From: CBFCZU01 sp965602635
GTDB taxonomy: Bacteria > Planctomycetota > Phycisphaerae > SM23-33
NCBI GenBank assembly: GCA_965602635.1
Contig: CBFCZU010000018.1
Location: 1-29,655, forward strand
Reading direction: 5' to 3'
Length of the DNA stretch: 29,655 nucleotides
Shown here one piece after another: positions 1 to 7,756 of this stretch; position 1 is the stretch's first letter; every line of letters starts with the position of its first letter. The notes below the pieces were generated by a model. The model was not told where the DNA came from. It saw only the letters and a program-made list of their open reading frames with translations, and ran no database searches. A program made the position numbers and the translations under genes.

Positions 1-145
1 CCGGCGCCTGCAACGGGGCGTCCGGCGCCTCCACGCTCGAGCCGACGAACGAGTTCCCGCATCGGTTGCACCGCATCGCCGCCTCGCGCATCGGCGACGG
101 CACCTTGAAACGGCGATGGCAGCTTGGGCACTCCACAACGTGCAT
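1..145 (-). CDS. Zinc-ribbon (MJ0042-like) protein, N-terminal part only
   Basis: The reading frame opens at an ATG whose first base is position 145 and runs off the left edge, leaving about 48 residues. It begins MHVVECPSCHRRFKVP and continues to MRCNRCGNSF, so two CxxC pairs (C6/C9 and C26/C29) are separated by 16 residues. This is the layout of the MJ0042/YgiT-like zinc-ribbon domain found at the N-terminus of many planctomycete and deltaproteobacterial proteins. A GGGAGAG ribosome binding site lies 5-11 nt before the ATG, which fixes the start. The remainder is outside the window, so the function is unknown. In such proteins the ribbon is normally followed by a low-complexity linker and a membrane or sensor domain, and the visible tail (VEAPDAPLQAP) already looks like a linker. 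Confidence 0.8.
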   Translation of the reverse strand, partial: MHVVECPSCHRRFKVPSPMREAAMRCNRCGNSFVGSSVEAPDAPLQAP

Positions 146-293
146 CACAGCTCTCCCGCACTCCGCGCCGGCAGGGGCATTCGCCGCCGGCGCACGTATC
201 ATTCTATTACCTCTCGGCAGTACCTGCCAGTTCGCTGAACTTGCGGGGCATTTGCCGCCCCGTCGGTTCCTACCACTTCGCCTCCACTTGGCA

Positions 294-299
294 TATAGT
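294..299 (+). promoter_or_regulatory. Possible -10 box for the TauE/SafE-type permease
   Basis: TATAGT lies 25 nt before the permease ATG at 325. The gap contains the ribosome binding site GGAGGTG (312-318). I do not see a convincing -35 box at the right distance, so this is only a candidate. Confidence 0.35.
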
Positions 300-324
300 G
301 GCCGCCTCTTTGGAGGTGTTCGCG

Positions 325-1164
325 ATGTGGCAAGCGGCGCTGGCCTTTACGCTCGTCCCGGAGGGGCTTAGTCCGGTTACGTTCCTGCTGCTGGGCGGGC
401 TCTCGGCGCTGGTGCTGGGGGCGGGCAAGGCGGGTTTCGCCGGCGGCGTGGGGCTGCTGAGCGTGCCGCTGATGATCCACGCCTGCGGCGGCGAGACCAA
501 GCTCGCCCTGGGGATCATGCTGCCCCTGCTGATCGCCTGCGACTACGTCAGCATCGCCCTGTGGTGGCGGCGCTGGGACTGGCGCAACGTCCGCCTGCTG
601 CTGGGCGGGATGGTCGTCGGAGTGGCGGCCGGCTGGGTGACGCTTTATCTGTTCGATGAGCTTGGCGCCGAGGCCGGCAAGAAGGTGACCAACGCCGCCC
701 TGAGCTTCTCGATCGGGCTGATCGCCCTGGGTTTCGTCGGCCTGCAGATCTTCCGCTCCCTGCGGGGCGAGCTGACGCCCTTCCGCCCAAGCCTGCTGCA
801 CGGGTCCCTGACCGGCTGGGGGGCCGGGCTCACCAGCACGGTCTCACACGCCGCCGGGCCGATCGTCACCATGTACCTGCTGCCGCAGAGGCTGCCCAAG
901 GGGCGCTACGTCGCCACCACCGTCCTGTACTACTGGATCGGCAACCAGGCGAAGCTGATCCCGTACTACGAGCGGAAGATGCTGGCGCTGCCGGCGCTGG
1001 CGGCGGACCTCGCCCTTGTCCCCGCCGTCGTGGGTGGCGCGCTGCTCGGCTTCTTCCTGCACAATCGCGTCAACGAGAAAGTCTTCCGCGTCATCGTCCA
1101 CGCCATGCTGGGGGCGGTGGGGCTGCACCTGGTGGTAACCGCGGCCCCGAAGCTGTTCGGTTAG
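325..1164 (+). CDS. TauE/SafE family (TSUP) membrane permease
   Basis: This 279-residue polytopic membrane protein has the two-fold repeat of the TSUP (sulfite exporter TauE/SafE) family. Repeat 1 contains LGAGKAGFAGGVGLLSVPLM and repeat 2 contains GSLTGWGAGLTSTVSHAAGP. About eight hydrophobic segments can be counted. Family members export or take up sulfite, sulfoacetate, sulfolactate or other organic anions; the substrate cannot be read from the sequence. The frame is open upstream to 124, but I chose the ATG at 325 because it has a GGAGGTG ribosome binding site 6 nt before it and because residues encoded upstream are not membrane-like. It is transcribed away from the zinc-ribbon gene at 1-145. 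No sulfur-metabolism gene is adjacent, so the role stays open. Confidence 0.85.
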   Translation: MWQAALAFTLVPEGLSPVTFLLLGGLSALVLGAGKAGFAGGVGLLSVPLMIHACGGETKLALGIMLPLLIACDYVSIALWWRRWDWRNVRLLLGGMVVGVAAGWVTLYLFDELGAEAGKKVTNAALSFSIGLIALGFVGLQIFRSLRGELTPFRPSLLHGSLTGWGAGLTSTVSHAAGPIVTMYLLPQRLPKGRYVATTVLYYWIGNQAKLIPYYERKMLALPALAADLALVPAVVGGALLGFFLHNRVNEKVFRVIVHAMLGAVGLHLVVTAAPKLFG

Positions 1165-1193
1165 CCGACGGCCGCCGACGCCGGCCCGGTGCG

Positions 1194-1222
1194 TTGCAAC
1201 GCCGCAGGCCTCGCGGTAGCAT
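1194..1222 (+). promoter_or_regulatory. Sigma70-type promoter of hpt, leaderless configuration
   Basis: TTGCAA (1194-1199), a 17-bp spacer, then TAGCAT (1217-1222). Only 7 nt separate the -10 box from the hpt ATG at 1230, so transcription should start at or within a base or two of the start codon. There is no Shine-Dalgarno sequence in between. The promoter begins 30 bp after the permease stop codon. Confidence 0.65.
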
Positions 1223-1229
1223 ACTTCCC

Positions 1230-1814
1230 ATGGAACGGCCTGTCGGGCTGGAGCGAGCTTGCCGCGGCGGTGAGGCGCCGGACGTGGGGGAGGTGATCGT
1301 CCCCGGCGAGCGGATCATGCAGCGCCTGGACGAGCTGGCCGCCGAGATCGCCGCCGCCTATCCGGGCGGGGAGCTGACCCTCCTGGCCGTCATGAACGGG
1401 GCATTGTTCTTTCTGGCCGACCTGGCCCGCCGCCTGCCCATGCGGGTGGAGCTGACCACCGTCCGCGTCCGCAGCTACCGCGGGCGGGAGGTCCGCCCCG
1501 GCGGCGCCGAGATCGTCGGCGAGCTTTGCGACGACCTGTCCGGGCGGGAAGTGCTGATCGTCGATGACATCCTCGACACCGGGAGCACCTTGGATCTGGT
1601 GGCCGAGGCGGTGACCTCGCAGCGGCCGGCGAGCTGCCGTGTCTGCGTCCTGCTCCGCAAGGGCCGACCGGACGCCCGACCGGCGAGGGCCGATTTCGTC
1701 GGCTTCGACATACCCGACCGCTTCGTCGTCGGATACGGGCTGGACCTCGACGGGTGGGGGAGGAACCTGACGGACATCGTGGCACTCACGGAGGATGCGG
1801 GCGACCGGAAATGA
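1230..1814 (+). CDS. hpt: Hypoxanthine(-guanine) phosphoribosyltransferase
   Basis: This cytoplasmic purine-salvage enzyme converts hypoxanthine or guanine plus PRPP to IMP or GMP. The 194-residue length is normal for the family. The PRPP-binding motif VLIVDDILDTGSTL is at about residues 108-121. The flexible-loop serine-tyrosine pair is in RVRSYRG (S82-Y83), and the family C-terminal block FDIPDRFVVGYGLDLDGWGR is intact. The frame is open upstream, but the ATG at 1230 directly follows a good -10 box, so I take it as the start of a leaderless mRNA. The stop codon overlaps the start of the next gene as ATGA (1811-1814), which implies translational coupling. A nucleoside hydrolase elsewhere in the window (19194-20144) would feed bases into this reaction. 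Confidence 0.92.
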   Translation: MERPVGLERACRGGEAPDVGEVIVPGERIMQRLDELAAEIAAAYPGGELTLLAVMNGALFFLADLARRLPMRVELTTVRVRSYRGREVRPGGAEIVGELCDDLSGREVLIVDDILDTGSTLDLVAEAVTSQRPASCRVCVLLRKGRPDARPARADFVGFDIPDRFVVGYGLDLDGWGRNLTDIVALTEDAGDRK

Positions 1815-2410
1815 CCCCCTCGGCCGAGCCAACCTCGCAGGGCGCCCAGATGGCTGCCCATCTTGTCCCAGCCGATCTGCTCGGCGGGCAGGAGGTGATC
1901 ATCCTGGCCATTAAGCCCAGCGCGTGGTTCGTGCTGCTGTCGTCCTTGCCGGTTCTGGCCTCGGCCGCGGTGGTGGGGGTCGTGGCGTACGTGGTCAACG
2001 TGTATCATCCGCGGATGCCCGCCCAGGTCATTCTCACGCTGTGCGCGGCCGGGGGGATGGCGCGGCTCATGGTCGCCTGCTGGCAATGGCTTGGCAGGAC
2101 ATACGTGCTGACCAACCGGCGCATCATCGTGGTCCGGGGGCTGATGAACGCTCAGGTGACGGCGGCCGGCCTGACGGACGTTCGTCGGGTGGTGCTTGAG
2201 GCGTCGCTGTCGGAGCGGGCGGTCTCGGCCGGGAGCATCTTCTGTCTGGCCGGGACGGACGCCGACTCGGGAGGGACCGACCAGGAGGACCGCTCAGCCG
2301 TCGCCTGGAACGTCATTTCCCGCCCGCAGCAAATCCACGACGTCATTGAGGACGCCGTCAGGCGCGCCCACCGCGCCGAAGGCCAGACCGCAGCGGGCGG
2401 CGGTCAGTAG
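1811..2410 (+). CDS. Bacterial PH-domain (bPH2/DUF304-like) membrane protein
   Basis: A 199-residue protein with two hydrophobic segments (about residues 38-63 and 70-90) followed by a bacterial pleckstrin-homology domain. The domain entry motif YVLTNRRIIVVRG (residues 98-110) is typical of the YdbS/DUF304 group. The C-terminal end is charged and probably cytoplasmic. Members are small membrane proteins, mostly of unknown role. The ATG at 1811 overlaps the hpt stop as ATGA, and no separate ribosome binding site is needed if it is translated by coupling. Nothing links it biochemically to purine salvage, so the coupling may only reflect compact packing. Confidence 0.75.
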   Translation: MTPSAEPTSQGAQMAAHLVPADLLGGQEVIILAIKPSAWFVLLSSLPVLASAAVVGVVAYVVNVYHPRMPAQVILTLCAAGGMARLMVACWQWLGRTYVLTNRRIIVVRGLMNAQVTAAGLTDVRRVVLEASLSERAVSAGSIFCLAGTDADSGGTDQEDRSAVAWNVISRPQQIHDVIEDAVRRAHRAEGQTAAGGGQ

Positions 2411-2426
2411 CCTCGCACTCGCCTGG

Positions 2427-2443
2427 GGCGCAAAAACTGCGCC
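2427..2443. terminator. Hairpin between convergent genes, possible terminator
   Basis: A perfect 6-bp stem GGCGCA/TGCGCC with a 5-nt loop AAAAC lies 16 nt after the PH-protein stop (2410) and 65 nt beyond the stop of the opposing PEP-CTERM gene (2509). No U-tract follows on either strand, so the role in termination is uncertain. Confidence 0.3.
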
Positions 2444-2508
2444 ACGACCGGATGGGGCGGCCATGGCGCGGAAGGGGCAGGCAGGCATCAGGCGATAAGG
2501 AGCTATTC

Positions 2509-3666
2509 TTAAGAGGGCGCACCTCCAGCCAAACGTCTCTTCCGCCTGTGCAGGGCCAGGGTCGCGCCCAGGGCGATGACCGACAGCGCCGCAGGCTCGG
2601 GCACCGGCACGCTGCCTGACTGGGCGGAGGAGCCGCCGCCAAGGGAGACGTCACCGGTGGCGTGGTACGATCCGGCCAGGGCGGAATCCACCCCGGTGGC
2701 GAAGCTGCCGCCCCAGACGCGGAAGGCTGCATCGACCACGGCGTTGTCGCCGAGACCCACGTTGTGGTCGAAGACGTTGATCACCAGGCCGCCCGCGCCC
2801 GTCGTGGCGAACTGGACGCTGCTTCCGGCAGCGAAGCTGCCCTGCACGTTCAGGACGACGTTGCCGGCGGAGGTGTCCACGCTTACGGTCCCGCCGTCGG
2901 CAATGGAGAAGCTCTGCACCGTGTAGGTGCCGGCGGAGAGCCCGAGCGTGGCGGTGTTGCCCAGGACGACGTCACTGTAGGCGCCGGGGTCGAGTATCGT
3001 GGTTGTGCCGTCCCCGGGGCGGATCTCCAGCGAGCCCACCTCGCCGGCGTCGGGCCGATCGCCCATGGATGGCGGCAGGAAAGTGTCGGCCGTCACGGCG
3101 CCCGGCTCGGTCGAGCCGGTGACCGTCGTCTTCCTGCCGAGGGTGAGCGTGCCGGTCAGCCCCGGGCGGGCGTCGCCGACGACCGTTGAGTTCTTGTCGA
3201 TCGAGATGTCGCTGTTGCCCAGGACGTCTCCGGTGACGTCGGCATTGCGATCGATGGTGATGACGCCCGTGGCCGCGGTGACGTCACCGACGATCACGGC
3301 CTTCATGGCGACAGTGACGCTCTGGCTGGTCCAGTCGCCCACCAGGTCGAGGCCCTTGGCTGCGAAGCCGACGCCATTGGCCAGCACCCGCCCGCGGACC
3401 GTGGCGTTCAGCCCCAGGTCGATGTCTCCGGCGGCATAGATGCTTTCCAGTAGGGCTCCGGGCTCAGCGACGAAGTTCTGTCCGGCCGCGGCGGCAGCGT
3501 CGAGAGTCACGTTGCTGCCAAGGGAAATGTCGCCCCCGGACCACAGGACAAGCTGGTCGATCTCGGGGGTGATAGCGTCAGCGGCCACTTGGGCCGAACT
3601 CGCCGCCCACATCGCGGCTAGTGCCCCGGCCATGGCCAGTCTGGAGAGGTGTCTCGTCTTGCCCAT
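2509..3666 (-). CDS. Secreted PEP-CTERM sorted protein with beta-helix/bactofilin-like repeats
   Basis: A 385-residue secreted protein. The N-terminus has a signal peptide (basic MGKTRHLSRLAMAG, then a hydrophobic run ending ASSAQVAADA). The body consists of short repeating strands rich in D, G, T and V, such as GDIDLGLNATVRGRV, GVITIDRNADVTGDV and GTLTLGRKTTVTGS, which suggests a beta-helix of the adhesin or polymer-forming type. The C-terminus has the full PEP-CTERM signal: VPVPEPAALSVIALGATLAL followed by the basic cluster HRRKRR. In the known system this tail is recognised by an exosortase and the protein goes to the cell surface or matrix. No exosortase gene is in the window. The start has GGAG about 11 nt upstream; an inverted repeat GGGGCC/GGCCCC (3694-3710) sits in its leader. 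Confidence 0.85.
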   Translation of the reverse strand: MGKTRHLSRLAMAGALAAMWAASSAQVAADAITPEIDQLVLWSGGDISLGSNVTLDAAAAAGQNFVAEPGALLESIYAAGDIDLGLNATVRGRVLANGVGFAAKGLDLVGDWTSQSVTVAMKAVIVGDVTAATGVITIDRNADVTGDVLGNSDISIDKNSTVVGDARPGLTGTLTLGRKTTVTGSTEPGAVTADTFLPPSMGDRPDAGEVGSLEIRPGDGTTTILDPGAYSDVVLGNTATLGLSAGTYTVQSFSIADGGTVSVDTSAGNVVLNVQGSFAAGSSVQFATTGAGGLVINVFDHNVGLGDNAVVDAAFRVWGGSFATGVDSALAGSYHATGDVSLGGGSSAQSGSVPVPEPAALSVIALGATLALHRRKRRLAGGAPS

Positions 3667-3877
3667 GTCCTTTTACTCCAATAACTTACGTCCGGGGCCT
3701 CCACGGCCCCACCCGCGTAAGGAAGGACTGGTACCACTGGAGTGTACGATTCACCTTCTCCCCCGGGCCAATGAGCCGGCCGAAAAGCCCGGTCCGCCGG
3801 GGTCGGTCGCCGGTGGGGCCCGGTTCAGGCCGGTCACCCCCGAGGCCGAGCCGCGCCACAGCCGGCGGGCAACAGCG

Positions 3878-3906
3878 TTGACACGCCTGCCCCCGGTTCA
3901 TACCAT
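3878..3906 (+). promoter_or_regulatory. Promoter of the aminotransferase-serA operon
   Basis: A consensus TTGACA (3878-3883), a 17-bp spacer and TACCAT (3901-3906). Transcription should start near 3913, giving a leader of about 130 nt before the ATG at 4043. The rest of the 376-bp divergent gap (3667-3877) holds no gene that I can support. Confidence 0.7.
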
Positions 3907-3911
3907 CACCG

Positions 3912-4042
3912 CTTCGGAGGTCCTCGCTCCTCCCGGAAGGGACCGACGAAGAGATACACGCGCCGGGAGACGGCGCCGGCAGAAGGGTCGGCACGTCGGC
4001 TTGTTCTCGACGCCTAACCTCGTGTCAGGGAGTCTTAATCCC
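3912..4042 (+). promoter_or_regulatory. Structured 5' leader of the serine operon
   Basis: The predicted leader contains two stem-loops. One lies at 3912-3939, right at the predicted transcript start, and pairs CTTC/GAAG and GGAGG/CCTCC with a small internal bulge. The other is a perfect 6-bp stem GCGCCG/CGGCGC with a 5-nt loop GGAGA at 3960-3976. A possible ribosome binding site AGGGAG (4027-4032) precedes the ATG. I do not recognise a known riboswitch class. Structure is easy to find by chance in GC-rich DNA, so a regulatory function is an inference. Confidence 0.35.
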
Positions 4043-5176
4043 ATGATAAAGGCACGCCTCTTCACCCCAGGGCCGACGGACGTTCCGCCGGAGGTCCTCA
4101 TCGAAATGGCCAGGCCGATGTTTCACCACCGCACCGGGCGGTTTAAGGAGATGTTCGCCCAGGTCAACGACGGCTTGAAGAAAATCCTGATGACAGGCAA
4201 CGACGTGCTGACCATCGCCGGGTCGGGCACGGCGGGCATGGAGGCGGCCATCGCCTGCGCCGTGCCGCGGGACAAGAAGGTGCTCGTCTCCGACGGCGGG
4301 AAGTTCGGCGAGCGCTGGGTCAAGGTCGCCCGGAAGTACGGTCTGGACGTGGACGAGCTGAAGCTGGAATGGGGCACGGGCCTTCAGGCCGATACGGTCG
4401 AGCAAAAGCTCGCCGGCGGGGAGTACGGGGCGGTGGTGACGGTGTACAGCGAGACCTCCACGGGCACGGCCTGCGACCTGGAGGCGATAGGGCGGGTAGT
4501 GGCCAAGACCGACGCCATCCTCATCGCCGACTGCATCACCGCCGCCGGCACGCTGCCGCTGAGGACCGATGCCTGGAACGTGGACATCGTCGGCGCCGGC
4601 AGCCAGAAGGCGTTCATGCTGCCGCCCGGACTGGCGATCGTATCGGTCAGCGAGAAGGCCTGGCGGTGCATCGAGGGCGTGGAAGCGCCGCCCTTCTACC
4701 TGGACCTGAAGGCCTACGGCAAGAAGGTCGTCGATAACGACACCCCCTACACCGCGCCGGTGAGCCTGATCCGCGGGCTCCAGGTGGCGGTGGACATGAT
4801 AAACGAGATCGGCATCGAGAAGGTCTGGGCGCGGACGGCCATGCTGGCCAAGGCAACCCGCGCCGCGGCGGAAGAGATGGGCATGAAGCTCTTCTCCCGC
4901 GAGCCGAGCGACTCGGTCAGTGCCCTGCTGTATCCCGACGGCGTGGACGACGGCTTCCGCAAGGCTCTGCAAGCCAGGTACGGCTGCTCGATCGCCGGCG
5001 GGCAGGAGGCGCTGAAGGGCAAGTGTTGCCGCATCTCGCACATGGGCTACGTTGACCCGCTCGACACCCTCGGGCTGATCGCGGCAATGGAGTACACCCT
5101 CGCCGAGCAGGGCGCGAAGGTTGAGATCGGCTCGGGCGTGGCCCGGGCGGCGAAAGTCCTCAAGGACTGGCAATAG
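4043..5176 (+). CDS. Class V PLP aminotransferase, probable phosphoserine aminotransferase
   Basis: A 377-residue cytoplasmic class V aminotransferase of the serine/alanine-glyoxylate aminotransferase type. Visible landmarks are FTPGPTDVPPEVL near the N-terminus, AGSGTAGMEA (residues 59-68, cofactor phosphate region), the aspartate in LIADCITAAG (D163) and the PLP lysine in VGAGSQKAFMLPPGL (K189). The next gene is serA, 10 bp downstream, with its ribosome binding site touching this stop codon. Class V enzymes beside serA, as in archaea and Thermotoga-like bacteria, are thought to make phosphoserine from 3-phosphohydroxypyruvate in place of SerC. I infer the same role here. A serine-glyoxylate or alanine-glyoxylate role is the alternative. 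The ATG at 4043 was chosen over the long upstream extension because similarity begins there and a promoter lies inside the extension. Confidence 0.85.
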   Translation: MIKARLFTPGPTDVPPEVLIEMARPMFHHRTGRFKEMFAQVNDGLKKILMTGNDVLTIAGSGTAGMEAAIACAVPRDKKVLVSDGGKFGERWVKVARKYGLDVDELKLEWGTGLQADTVEQKLAGGEYGAVVTVYSETSTGTACDLEAIGRVVAKTDAILIADCITAAGTLPLRTDAWNVDIVGAGSQKAFMLPPGLAIVSVSEKAWRCIEGVEAPPFYLDLKAYGKKVVDNDTPYTAPVSLIRGLQVAVDMINEIGIEKVWARTAMLAKATRAAAEEMGMKLFSREPSDSVSALLYPDGVDDGFRKALQARYGCSIAGGQEALKGKCCRISHMGYVDPLDTLGLIAAMEYTLAEQGAKVEIGSGVARAAKVLKDWQ

Positions 5177-5186
5177 GAGGCCGGCC

Positions 5187-6797
5187 ATGAAGGTCTTGAT
5201 CGCGGACAAACTCAGCAAGGTCGGCATCGAGTGGCTCCAGAGCCAGGACGACGTGGACGTGGACGTGAAGGCGGGCCTGCCCGCGGGCGAGCTGGCCAAG
5301 ATCGTCGGCGGCTACGACGGCATGATCATCCGCTCCGGCGTCAAGGTCACCGCCGAGGTGCTCGCCGAGCCGGGCCAGCTCAAGTGCATCGCCCGCGCGG
5401 GCGTGGGCGTGGACAACGTGGACGTGCCCACCGCCACCGCCAAGGGCATCATCGTGATGAACACCCCCGGCGGGAACACCATCTCCACCGCCGAGCTGAC
5501 CTGGGCGCTGATGCTGGCGATGTCGCGCAAGGTCGTCCCGGCGAACGTCTCGCTGCGCGGCGGGGCGTGGGATCGGAAGAAGTTCGAGGGCACCCAACTG
5601 GCGGGCAAGACACTCGGCGTGATCGGAATGGGGCGGATCGGATCGGCCGTGGCAAAGCGGGCCCTCGCCATGGAAATGCGCGTCATCGCCTATGACCCCT
5701 ACTTCGGCGGCGAGTGCCCGGAGGGCTCCTTCGAGATGGTCAAGACGCTCGAGGAGCTCTGCAAGCGCAGCAGCTACATCTCCGTCCACGTCACCAAGAC
5801 GACCGAGACCATGGGAATGATCGGCGCCGAGCAGATGGCCCTGATGAAGGACGGCGTGCGGCTGATCAACGCCGCCCGGGGAGGCATAATCGACCCCCAG
5901 GCCCTGCTGGATGCCCTGGAGTCCGGCAAGGTGGGCGGTGCGGCCATCGACGTCTGGACCGAAGAGCCGCCTGCCTCCGAGGCCGAGAAGAAACTCATCG
6001 CCCACGAGCGCGTGCTGGCCGTGCCTCACCTCGGCGCCAGCACCGAGGAGGCCCAGGAGCAGGTGGCGATGGACGCCGCCAGCCAGCTCGTCGAGGCCCT
6101 CCGCGGCGGGCAGATCCGCAACGCCCTGAACGCCCCCGGGTTCGACCGGGGGATGAGCCCGCTGATGAGGCGCTACGCCGAACTGGCCCAGCGGATGGGG
6201 ACGATCCTGGCCTCGGTGACGCCCGGTGCAATCCGCAACGTACAGGTCCTCTACCGCGGCGTCATCAGCGGCGAGAACGTCTCCGTCCTCACGACCTACC
6301 TGACGCTGGGACTCATCAGGCCGCACGTGGAGACGGTCAACGTCATCAACGGCCCGGTAGTGGCCCGCGAGCGGGGCATCGAGGTCGAGGTGGTCACCGC
6401 CGCCAGGAGCAAGGACTTCTCCAGCCTCATCGAGGTGGATATCGAGACCGATGAGGAAAAGCGGTCCGCCGTCGGGACCGTCTTCGCCAATAAGTTCCTG
6501 CGGATCATCTCGCTGGACGGCTACCGCATGGAGATGCAGCCCGAGGGCCCGCTGGCGATAATGTTCAGCGACGACCAGCCCGGCGTGATCGGCAACGTCG
6601 GCGCCGCCTTCGGAGCCGCCGGCATCAACATCGCCAACATGACCTTCGGGCGTAAGCGCTCCACCCGCAAGTCGATCCTGGCGGTCAACCTCGACGGCCC
6701 GCCCACCGATGAGGTCCTCAAGCAGGTCGCCGACATGGACTTCATGGACGCTGTGTATTTCCTGGTCTTGCCGACGCTGTCGGGACATGAGCTTTGA
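5187..6797 (+). CDS. serA: D-3-phosphoglycerate dehydrogenase
   Basis: The first enzyme of the phosphorylated serine pathway, oxidising 3-phosphoglycerate with NAD+. The 536-residue length matches the long (type 1) form with an extra intervening domain and a C-terminal ACT domain. The NAD-binding turn is VIGMGRIG (residues 145-152). The catalytic Arg, Glu and His are in NAARGG (R231), WTEEPP (E260) and PHLGAST (H281). The intervening domain covers about 320-450. The ACT-like segment starts around IMFSDDQPGVIGNVG and would carry serine feedback control in family members. AGGAGG lies 7 nt before the ATG. It is translated closely behind the aminotransferase, and the transporter gene follows 38 bp later. 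Confidence 0.96.
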   Translation: MKVLIADKLSKVGIEWLQSQDDVDVDVKAGLPAGELAKIVGGYDGMIIRSGVKVTAEVLAEPGQLKCIARAGVGVDNVDVPTATAKGIIVMNTPGGNTISTAELTWALMLAMSRKVVPANVSLRGGAWDRKKFEGTQLAGKTLGVIGMGRIGSAVAKRALAMEMRVIAYDPYFGGECPEGSFEMVKTLEELCKRSSYISVHVTKTTETMGMIGAEQMALMKDGVRLINAARGGIIDPQALLDALESGKVGGAAIDVWTEEPPASEAEKKLIAHERVLAVPHLGASTEEAQEQVAMDAASQLVEALRGGQIRNALNAPGFDRGMSPLMRRYAELAQRMGTILASVTPGAIRNVQVLYRGVISGENVSVLTTYLTLGLIRPHVETVNVINGPVVARERGIEVEVVTAARSKDFSSLIEVDIETDEEKRSAVGTVFANKFLRIISLDGYRMEMQPEGPLAIMFSDDQPGVIGNVGAAFGAAGINIANMTFGRKRSTRKSILAVNLDGPPTDEVLKQVADMDFMDAVYFLVLPTLSGHEL

Positions 6798-6835
6798 GGC
6801 GCCCACGCGGAGCCCCCCCGAAGGGATGAAATGAA

Positions 6836-7756
6836 GTGAGCCTCGGGCAGCATTCATTCCCCCTGTCGGCGTGGGCCTTCCTGGCGGGGGCGTGCTTCGC
6901 CTGCATAGGCATCTCGTATCGCCTGGGCCAGGCCAGGGGCGTCAGGCCCACGCAAATCGCCCTGGTGATGTCGCTGGGTGGGGCGGTGGTCTTCGGCCTG
7001 CGGTGCTGGGGAATTGCCTTCGGGGAGGTCCCGCTTCGCCTGTGGCTCTTCGGCCTGGCGGCGGGAAGCGGCCAGTATCTCACAATGCTCTTGATCAGGC
7101 ACGCCCTGGCGAGGGGAGGACTGACGGCCGTGTGGTGTGCCGTGGGGCTCCAGTTCCTGCCGACTATCCTCTACGCCCGGCTCTTCCTCGACGAGCAGAT
7201 CCCGCCGCTTCGATTTGTCGGGGTGGCGGCGGGGGTCGCCTGCGTGCTGGTGGCTGCACTGAGGCAGAAGGGCGACTCCGCCCCGAGGGCGGGCGCGCCC
7301 ACCCGCCCGGGAGGCTACGTCGTCTATTCGGCCATCCTGTTGGCCATTCTCTTTGGCAACAGCCTACTTAGCATTGGAATCAAGGATCTGAGCGCCCGTC
7401 CGTCCGGCCCGGACAGCTACTTCGCCCGCTTCGCCGACCTGTACTGCCTCCTGATGTACGTCTTCCTCGGGCTGTTCATCTGCATTGGGCAGGTCGTGCG
7501 GAGGGGCCCGGGCGTGCCTCTGCGGCGGCTGCTGCCGGTGGGTCTCCTGGCCGCGGGCGGCTCGACGCTGGGGCTGTGGGCGCTGGGGCGATGCTCGGCC
7601 CTGCCGGCGGCGCTGGTGTTCACCGTTTCCGGGGTCGTCTCGATCCTGGGTGCGGCCATGGCGTCGGTGCTGGCCCTGGGGGAGAAGCCGACGCGGCTGT
7701 GGTACGCCACGGTCGCCCTGGCCGTGCTGGCGATCGTCCTCGTCCAGGTAGGCTAG
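6836..7756 (+). CDS. EamA/DMT-type transporter-like membrane protein
   Basis: A 306-residue membrane protein with about ten hydrophobic segments in two halves, the layout of the drug/metabolite transporter (EamA) superfamily. Examples are LSAWAFLAGACFACIGISY at the start and PALVFTVSGVVSIL-like helices near the end (segment PAALVFTVSGVVSILGAAMA). It uses a GTG start at 6836. Two ATGs at 6826 and 6831 are closed after two codons, and AAGGG (6821-6825) serves as the ribosome binding site. It follows serA by 38 bp and may be the last gene of the serine operon, where amino-acid export would make sense, but the substrate is unknown. Its TAG stop (7754-7756) interlocks with the stop of the convergent larA-like gene inside the palindrome CTAG. 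Confidence 0.75.
   Translation: MSLGQHSFPLSAWAFLAGACFACIGISYRLGQARGVRPTQIALVMSLGGAVVFGLRCWGIAFGEVPLRLWLFGLAAGSGQYLTMLLIRHALARGGLTAVWCAVGLQFLPTILYARLFLDEQIPPLRFVGVAAGVACVLVAALRQKGDSAPRAGAPTRPGGYVVYSAILLAILFGNSLLSIGIKDLSARPSGPDSYFARFADLYCLLMYVFLGLFICIGQVVRRGPGVPLRRLLPVGLLAAGGSTLGLWALGRCSALPAALVFTVSGVVSILGAAMASVLALGEKPTRLWYATVALAVLAIVLVQVG

Noticed and set aside
3440..4042. N-terminal extension of the aminotransferase frame
   Set aside because: It would add about 200 residues with no family similarity, and a consensus promoter and likely leader lie inside it.
3912..4042. Glycine or other known riboswitch before the serine operon
   Set aside because: I could not match the stems to the conserved core of any class I know.
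5160..6857. Long open frame antisense to serA (565 codons)
   Set aside because: It mirrors serA codon bias in high-GC DNA, has a His/Asp/Gly/Ala-rich composition typical of antisense frames, and shows no domain.
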